NCBI GenBank assembly: GCA_907163345.1
Contig: CAJQUN010000020.1
Span: forward strand, 6,321,722 to 6,385,721
Direction: 5' to 3'
DNA length: 64,000 nt
Source: Haberlea rhodopensis
Lineage: Eukaryota > Streptophyta > Magnoliopsida > Lamiales > Gesneriaceae
The notes under the pieces were generated by a model, which was not told the DNA's origin, searched no databases, and saw only the letters and a program-made list of their open reading frames with translations. Positions 56,675 to 64,000 of the stretch are shown here, piece after piece. The position numbers and the translations under genes were made by a program. How positions within the stretch are numbered: position 1 is the stretch's first letter; every line of letters begins with the position of its first letter.

Positions 56675-56682
56675 GGTTTAAT

Positions 56683-57770
56683 GACATTAAGGGTGAAAAA
56701 TTGGTATTAAATTTTACTAATTTTAATTATTTTTAATCACTTTGTTTTGGTGATATATGCAATCTCAACCATGAGATTTCCAACTCTACTCTTAAAAATA
56801 ACAGATTTCAACACTTCCTTGCATGGGTGAACCAAGGAATTTTATTGAGATGACAAAAGTTAATTATATAAAAATTGAGCCAAAAGTTCATGATAAACAT
56901 CCAATTTTTAAGATTGTAAGTAAAAATCATTAGATAAAACTACATTGCGATAATTCAAGAAATAAAATTGTTTTATTTCAAGAAATAATACAATTACCGA
57001 GTTTAATTGTAATAATACAACTATTACAATGCTCAGTTCATTGATATTTACGGAAGGGATTGTCAATTTCAAGAAAGGCAGGAGCATATTCTTTAGATGT
57101 TTAATAGTCTCAATTTTTTTTTGGGGAGAGAGTTATAAGAGTGCAGGTAGCAATTGAGTATTTTGTGGTGAAATTTTTTCGTAATTCATTGATATTTTAT
57201 ATTTGCCATTAGTATTAAATATTATTCCAGATTAGAAATAAATGTTCATACCCTGAAATCATTTGTTTAACAGAATAAAAACAGGACAGTAACAAAATAA
57301 ATGAGAAGTGGTTCTAGTTTTGCACTCCGGTGGATTTTATAAAAAATATTATTCAAATTTATAATTTAACTACATTAATATAAAAATAATTTTGATAATA
57401 GCTAAAATAATAAATTACGCAATATTTATTTTGATAGTAAAAAAGACCTAATAGATGCTAAAATAAATTAATATTATATAAATGGTGGAAATTTGAAGGT
57501 TAATCAAAAAAGTTATTTAAAAAATAAAAACAATAAATACAAAAAACTATCTTTTTCATACTTACAATCGTAATCTTATTACATCAAACCAAACAAAATG
57601 TTAATAATAAGAACATAATAGCAAAAAAATAATTATTCTTATAATTATTATTATAATATCAATATAATCATTTAAAATAAACATACTATTATTTATCTAA
57701 TATTATTTTACATAATATCCAATCAAACTAATTATAATATAACTCCCAATATTATCCTTTCATTCGAAAT
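56683..57770. other. AT-rich intergenic DNA
   Basis: No gene, repeat or regulatory site recognised. Confidence 0.4.
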
Positions 57771-57778
57771 ACAAGAAT

Positions 57779-58354
57779 TAGGAATGGCAACGGGTCGGGT
57801 ATGTGACGGGTTTGGCCAATCCCAAGACCCGCCCCGCTACACATAAAACCCGGACCCGCCCCGCCCCGCTTAGACACGCGAACCCGGCGGGTTTACCCGC
57901 CCCGCCCCGGTTCCAGTTTTTTTTAAAAAAAAAAAAAATTAGCTAGAAATCAATTTTGAAACACAAAAGTTGAGTTTTGTGATTAAATTTTATGTTTTCT
58001 CTAGTAAATATTTATAATAAGCATTGTAAAATTATTTTTAAACTACTAAATATTTATTAATTTGCTCTTATTTCCATCAAAATGTCCAACTTCTTTAACA
58101 TGAACACATGAATTTTGATATAAAATTAAATAATGCACTTTATTGTTCAATTAAATAAGTAAAATGTATAATCAACATCATATTTTTTTTAAAAAAAATT
58201 AAAAATGTATTGTCGGGCGGGTACGGGGCGGGTTAAGCCAATCCCAGGACCCGCTCCACCCTACTTCCAAACCCGGTTGAAGCGGGTCCAGACCCGCCCG
58301 ACGGGGCGGGTTCATTGCGGGTCCTGGTTTGGACCCGTCCCATTGCCATTCCTA
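57779..58354. mobile_element. Non-autonomous hAT element (MITE), copy 2, intact ends
   Basis: 576 bp, terminal inverted repeats TAGGAATGGCAACGGGTCGGG and its near-complement ending CCATTGCCATTCCTA. Exact 8-bp target duplication ACAAGAAT (57771-57778 and 58355-58362). Same family as 11549-12146. GC-rich termini, AT-rich interior, no ORF. It lies about 330 bp upstream of the SPC24 coding start. Confidence 0.92.
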
Positions 58355-58679
58355 ACAAGAATGGATGAACCGTTCCAAATAAAAAGTTTGTATGGACATC
58401 TTTATAAATTGAAGATCTTCAATGTGCAAATTGCAATTTAACTGCAATCTATACCGTTCGCTAGCAAATCATTGTGTTTCAAATTTTCATCTTCTTCCCT
58501 CTCCGTACATCTAACAAATTCCGATCTTCATTGAGAAATCAAACCACCACTGTAGATCTCAAGCAATGTGGTGATTTCAAACTCACCGCCTACAAACCCT
58601 GAACCCTTTTGCTAACTTCACTCCTGAAATTCGGAGACCAGGAAACAGGGGCCAAACTTTGGGAGATAAATCAAGAAAA

Positions 58680-61600
58680 ATGGATATGGAAGAGCTGATG
58701 GCTCACATAAGGAACTTGATAGGATTCTTGAAAGAGGAGAAGGATATCATCGCTCTCACACATTTTCTATGCCAGTCTCAAACGCTTCAAATTCAATGTG
58801 CAAAGGATTTCAATGACGCTCAAAAGACCATTCAAGGTTCGAACTTTTACATTTTTTTGAATCAAAAGGTGATCTTTTTTGCCGGACTTGTTGGGTTATC
58901 TTCTAATCGGTTGATACATGGCTGTAGAATTGAAATTATACCTTTTGATGATGGGTTAATTTATTGTCGTATGAGTTTCAGTTAAATTCTGCGAATAATG
59001 ATTGATCAGGTTTTCTTTCTTGTTCTGCCATTGGTTCTGTGTATAACGAGCTATAATGATCTAGTTTCAGTACTTAATTTATTCTCGTTCCAAAGTGGTA
59101 GCAAAAATGGTGGATTGTGTTTTCTTCTGGGTAAATGTTTTACTGTTATGCGCTATCAGCAAGTTGGTTTGCTTTTCCTTGTATATCAGTATATATTAGA
59201 AGTGAAGGAATCACACAAAAATGGAAAATATCATTCCATTGAAAGTGAGAAAATTCTTTACAACTGAAAATGAAGATTAGTTACTAAAAAAGTACGACAG
59301 TAAGCCTATATATACTATTCTATTTACACCTCAGCCTCTCATACATGTAAGCAAATATCTACACTCTAAGGCAACGCTTGACTCTTGGGATGAGATGATA
59401 AATGATACTACATATATTGTATAAGGATAATAAATTGCAAGATATGAATATCATTATTATTTTTAACTCCAATTATTATAGAACTCTAGCCAAATGTTGG
59501 ATGAAACAATGATGTGTAGTCTTATCATTCGCACGAAATGGCTCCTATTAGTATAAATCATAGAACTATTGGTAGATTGGTTATGATTTTCGAACTGAGG
59601 TATCTTTCTAGCTCTCTAGTTTAGCACCTTTTGAGGCTGCCACACTTGTATTTATTCGCTGATTGAAGGTTAGTCGTACAAAATCTTAAGCTTAAAAATG
59701 TAGTACTGATGTTTACGAAATATATTATGGCACCACTTTAATTGGAGGTCGGGTGAATTTTTTTGTATTGTGACCGCTGCTTCTCGGTTTGCTTTTCACA
59801 ATCTTTAATGGGAATTTCTGAATTTTCTTCGATGTCTTGTTGCTTTGTTGTAAAATATGCGTAAAATTCCTGGTAATTGCCATGCGACTCAACTAAACGT
59901 CTTCAGTGAAGTTGCATGTTTTAATACCGAACACTTTTGTAATCATTTAGTGTATCATTCTGTCAGCCTTGGGATGCAGGAAGAGCCAAGACGTTGAGTG
60001 GTTAAACACTAAGAAGTTTCTGAAAACATAAAGGATATATATAACCAGAAGATGCTGTCGAACATAGCATGGTACTTTTGAATTATCAAAGTTGATTTAG
60101 TTGGACTCTAAAATTCAACAGAGTAGTTTTTGAATTTTGGAGTTGTCGCGTAGCATTCTCTTGCCATCCACCACAACTGATCTTTTCGCTCTCTGTTTTC
60201 ATAGGCATACCGCATACCCCATTTATCTTCAAAAATGATATTGGTGTAAAATGTACCTCGTTTACACGCTAATTTACGTAATAGTGCTATTATGATGTGC
60301 TTAAATATTGAAATCTCTGGAAATATGCTTAATTAGCTGTCGACAAATCTCCATTGAAGAGCAGAGGAAAACCATTAGGAAACTTGAACAAGATGAACTG
60401 ACAGCTCAGTAAGTCCCTTGCAAAATCTTGTGGACTTCAATTTTGTTTCCACTGTATTTCCTTTGCATATCTCATGGTGTTGACATTTTTATTATGTTAC
60501 TAGTTTCACGCCAAAGGGAACTCGCCAAATACTTCAATTTTTTGTGTTAGAATTTTACAAATGTGTATTACTTGTGGGATGAATGGAGTTTGGCTCATGC
60601 TACTTCAGATACCGTTTCTATGTTCTTTGAGTTTACATTGTGTAGCATTAAGCCATGTATATACATTAGTGAATATGGGAAGTGTTTACTAGATAGAAGT
60701 AAGAAGATTAGTTTAAGGAATATTTGATTGTTACCTAGAATAGAGATTCTTTCACAATGTAATTGTATCTATATATTGTTCCACATTATAAATGAAGAAT
60801 TCAACCCAGAAATATCAAAGTCTAGATGGTATCAGCCCCATCTCGAATTTGAACCCTCATTTTTTTTTCTCCGTCGTCGGCTTATTGACTCCATGAGCCC
60901 GTTGCTGATGCAATGATTTATTCGCCTACCTACAGCCACGGAAATATTGGAGGCTATGTCGAAAAACTTTCTGCAATGGATCGGACGAGACCCATCTGTT
61001 TTTGAATTAAATCAAAAATCATTTTCTACTAGACAGGATGGTACCATTATCAACATACTATAATGAACTCGTAGCCATCTTTCATGAAATTGATCATAGA
61101 TCAACTTCTCACGCCGAAACAATTGAAGGAGTGATTCAATTACATTCGGCGATGGCCAGACTCCAAGTTCACATTTTTCTGAGTGGACTTGATTCTGAAT
61201 TTGATCAAGTTCGGGGCGAACTCTTACGTAATGACCCAAAACTTGATTTGGAAAGTACATATGCATATGTACGACGGGAATTCCAACAACGACAAATCAT
61301 GGGCGAACCTCGCCCAATCTCGGAACACTCGGCGATGTTTACTTCTCATAGCCGACAGGGATCTTCTAGCTCCGGCAAAAGTCGAAAAACTAACAATTTT
61401 GTTTGTGATCATTGTGGTGAATCAGGTCATTCAAAGCAACGTTGTTATGAGCTCATTGGCTACCTTGAATGGTGGGATTTTCGGAAAAAAAACACGGAAG
61501 AAGCCAAATGGGAAAGCTATGGTCACAAATACGAATCACGTAAATTCTCTTGTCGAGGAGAAATCAGTGCCCGTGGCCAATGTTGCTCATACAGGTACTG

Positions 61601-63776
61601 TAGGTAAGGCTCATGCTTTTTGTACATATTCTGGGAACACCACTTAGATAATTGATACAGGTGCATCTGACCACATGATTCGAGATTCCACCCTACTCGA
61701 TACTGTCAATCCATCTCGCCAATCAATCGTTTCCACGGCAGATGGTAGTGTATGCTCTATTGTTGGGCAAATGCTATTACCTTATCTAATAAACTTATGT
61801 TGAACTCCGTCTTAGTTGGTCAATCACTTGAATACAATCTCTTGTATGTCGGTCAGATTACTTCAAGTCTCAAATGCACCATAACTTTTTGGCCTTCATT
61901 CTGTGTTTTTCAGGATATTCTGACCCGGAAGACTCTTGGTTATGGTGTTAAACGCGGCAACCTGTATTACTTGGACTTCACAACCGATGGAGGCCAACAA
62001 TTTCGTCATGCATACCACACATTGTCCAAATAAAGCCCGAACAACTGTGTGGTTATGGCGTCGCCGGTTGTGTCATCTTTCTTTTGGCTATCTTAAAAAA
62101 TTAAAGCTGCATCTTTTTTCGAATTTGATTGATTCTGATTTTCATTGTAATATTCGTGAACTTGCAAAGAGCCATCGTGTTCCTTATTTGCCTAGTTTAA
62201 ATAAAAGCTTCGTACCTTGTTCGTGAAATACAAGGAGGGAAAGGTAACAACTTTATTCGTATATGTTGATGATAAGGTCTTTACAGGAGATGATTGTGAA
62301 GAAATGAAAAAGTTGCAAGTGTATTTAGCTACTAAATTTGAAATGAAGGACCTAGGAGAACTTAAATACTTTCTAGGGATTGAAGTGGTGAGGACGGAAA
62401 ATGGGATTTCCCTTTCACAAAGAAAATATGTTCTTGATCTCCTAACTGAAACTGGAATGCTTGCCTGCAAACCAATCGAGACACCCATGGAGATGAATCA
62501 CAAGCTGGGAATCTTTCCAAATCAAATCTCAACAGATATACGACGTTATCAAAGATTAATTGGGAGGCTAATATATATGTCTCATACCAGACCAAACATA
62601 GCCTATGCAGTGAGTGTTGTAAGTCAATTCATGCCTCAACCAAGTGAAGAACACATGAATGCAGTATACCGAATCTTGAGGTATTTGAAAGGCTCTCAGG
62701 TTTGTTCTTCTCGAAGAATAGTAGTTCTACCATTGAAGGAATACACAAATTCAGATTGGGCAGGCGATCAAACAACCAGAAGATCTACATCCGATTACTT
62801 TACTTTTGTGGAAGGAAATCTTGTAACTTGAAAAAACAAAAAACTAAAGGTTGTTGCAAGATCAAATGCAGAGGCTGAATTTCGAGGTATGGCTCATGGA
62901 ATATGCGAATTATTATGGATTCAACGGGTACTATCAGAATTGGGAATCGAACATACAAAGCCTATGAATCTTTGTTGTGATAATAAGGCTGCCATTGAGA
63001 TTGCATAGAATCCTGTACAACATGATCGTACCAAATATGTCGAAGTTGACAGACATTTCATCAAGGAAAAGTTAGACCAAAAAATCATCTAGTTTATGTT
63101 TGTCAAATCCGAAGATCAAATTGTTGATATTCTTACAAAAGCAAAGCAGTTCAAAAAGGGGCATACTATGATGTAATCAACAAGTTGGGCATACTAGATA
63201 TGTATGCTCCAACTTGAGGGGGAGTGTAGCAATAAGCCATGTATATACATTCGTGAATATGGAAAGTGTACTAGATAGAAGTAAGAAGAATAGTTTAAGG
63301 AATAATTGTTTTGTTACCTAGAATAGAGATTCTTTCACAATGTAATTGTATCTATATATTCTTCCACATTATCAATGAAGAATTCAACCCAAAAGTCTAC
63401 ACTTTGGAAAATGGATTGATCATGGAACTAGTTTTAGCCAAAGTTGTTTATACATCTTTTTTATTCAGGATGAAGCTTTCTGTGTATGCTTCTATCACAA
63501 AGATAATTCCATGTTTGGATGATCAGTCCAAAATATCAGGTCGTATCCTTCGTTGCTTGAGATTGACATTTTAGTTGTTTGTCTTTTATCATCGATTCTG
63601 TTATGACTTCTTCGTTGTCTCTTAAAAGCATCTACCACTTTATGGATTTCCCTTCAGTCGAAATCTTAGATATTGTGGATAGAAATAAGAAAATGGTCGG
63701 AAAGTTCGAGTTTGATCTAGCAAAACTCATTGCATTTGGAACTTGCGGTTCCCTGTGGAGGATGACAAGCTTGTGA
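58680..63776 (+). CDS. SPC24: SPC24 kinetochore protein homologue, possibly incomplete
   Basis: Plant SPC24, a subunit of the NDC80 complex that links kinetochores to spindle microtubules. Recognised exons: 58680-58836 (MDMEELMAHIRNLIGFLKEE), 60337-60408 (QISIEEQRKTIRKLEQDELT), 63469-63539 (MKLSVYASITKIIPCLDDQS) and 63670-63776 (IVDRNKKMVGKFEFDLAKL, ending in TGA). The last three join in phase with GT-AG borders and form the conserved globular C-terminus. Oddities: plant homologues start MG-x-x-SRK-x-D, and here the matching codon is TTG at 58659, so translation would begin at ATG 58680. The exon(s) for the central coiled coil, expected between 58837 and 60336, could not be found. The intron 60409-63468 contains Copia element E. 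The gene may be intact with an unrecognised exon, or decaying. Confidence 0.7.
60641..60808 (+). repeat. 5' LTR of element E
   Basis: 168 bp, TGTAGCATTAAGCC to AATTCAACCCA. About 18 bases downstream, TGGTATCAGCCCC (60827-60839) resembles the Met primer-binding site over its first nine bases; both its distance and its 3' part are unusual. Confidence 0.85.
61038..61607 (+). pseudogene. Element E gag fragment
   Basis: Copia gag of the UBN2 type: FLSGLDSEFDQVRGELL, DPKLDLESTYAYVRREFQQR and a zinc knuckle CDHCGESGHSKQRC followed by a YELIGY-like motif typical of plant Copia gag. The N-terminal third is missing or in other frames, and the frame is lost after 61560. Confidence 0.85.
61640..63180 (+). 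pseudogene. Element E pol remnants
   Basis: Protease motif IIDTGASDHMI at about 61650, just after a stop. GAG-pre-integrase traces (VWLWRRRLCHLSFGYLKKL, about 62050). A deletion then joins it to the reverse transcriptase, which retains FVYVDD and FEMKDLGELKYFLGIEV (62217-62831), followed by RNase H pieces (SNAEAEF, LLWIQRVL, CDNKAAIEIA then a stop, DRHFIKEK). Several stops; not functional. Confidence 0.85.
63225..63391 (+). repeat. 3' LTR of element E
   Basis: 167 bp, immediately after the purine tract GAGGGGGAG. Ends 77 bases before the next SPC24 exon at 63469. Confidence 0.85.
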
Positions 63777-64000
63777 GGAAACTCATCTACGCCTTCTCGT
63801 TTGAGTATGTTGTAACATGTGTTCAAGAGATATTCTAATCTCATTTCTAGTATTCCAGTCTTCAAAGAATGGAAACTACAGGCATATTTTAGTTGCAAAT
63901 CAAAATGTAGAAGATTGGGAGTTCTCAAATATGGCATATACTTGTGTTGCTAAGCGAGTTTTATCGGCCCATATAGGGGTGAATCTAGCCTTTGATCACA
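63777..64000. other. SPC24 3' flank
   Basis: Follows the SPC24 stop codon and is cut by the window edge. Probably 3' UTR at first. No further gene recognised. Confidence 0.4.

Larger units (their letters stand above)
60641..63391 (+). mobile_element. Element E: small decayed Copia element in SPC24 intron
   Basis: 5' LTR 60641-60808 and 3' LTR 63225-63391 (168 and 167 bp, about 9 differences plus small gaps), both TGTAGCAAT/TTAAGCC to GAATTCAACCCA. Polypurine tract AACTTGAGGGGGAG precedes the 3' LTR. Inside are gag, a protease motif, part of the integrase zinc region, then reverse transcriptase and RNase H; the integrase core and start of reverse transcriptase are deleted. No matching target duplication. 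Same strand as SPC24. Short LTRs set it apart from elements A-D. Confidence 0.88.

Noticed and set aside
1..64000. tRNA, rRNA or organellar gene insertions
   Set aside because: I looked for conserved tRNA boxes and organellar coding motifs and saw none; the tRNA-like words found are primer-binding sites.

Overview
The window is nuclear DNA of a flowering plant (eudicot): genes are split by GT-AG introns, intergenic DNA is AT-rich, and more than half of the window is transposable elements. The third open reading frame carried by the Copia elements here belongs to a protein family I associate with the Gesneriaceae resurrection plant Dorcoceras (Boea) hygrometrica. That assignment is from memory and not proven by the sequence.

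Layout. (1) 1-10 kb: an AMT2-type ammonium transporter on the minus strand, five exons between 1432 and 9679. Its 5.5-kb last intron holds a degenerate Ty3/gypsy-like (probably Tat-lineage) remnant with a 182-bp inverted repeat beside a primer-binding site and three tandem arrays next to a polypurine tract. Exon 2 is one base short at about 9201. (2) 10-15 kb: AT-rich DNA with a hairpin repeat in the AMT2 promoter, an hAT-type MITE and a cluster of heat-shock elements upstream of a TATA box. (3) 15-48.6 kb: a nest of transposons. A decayed hAT transposase gene was entered by Copia element A (16402-44439, target duplication ACTTG). Inside A sit a young, nearly intact Copia element C (21450-33440, AGAGC) and a gag-only element B (39037-44005, CATTA). 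A relative of C in the other orientation, element D, lies just downstream with nested MITEs in its LTR. A-D share an initiator-Met primer-binding site and LTR features; A, B and C show repeated polypurine tracts, and A and C carry an extra ORF after pol, which together point to the Sirevirus (SIRE/Maximus) group. (4) 48.6-58.6 kb: AT-rich flank, an intact ETO1 gene (51648-55165, plus strand), and two MITEs with exact 8-bp duplications. (5) 58.6-64 kb: a plant SPC24 kinetochore gene whose intron holds a small decayed Copia element E; its middle coiled-coil exon was not found.

The host genes are functionally unrelated: ammonium uptake, control of ethylene synthesis through ACC synthase turnover, and chromosome segregation. 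The most interesting material is in the Copia nest: an LTR hairpin whose stem changes by compensation between families, a gag stop context shared by two families, a palindromic LTR, an unusual post-pol ORF, and palindrome-rich LTRs.
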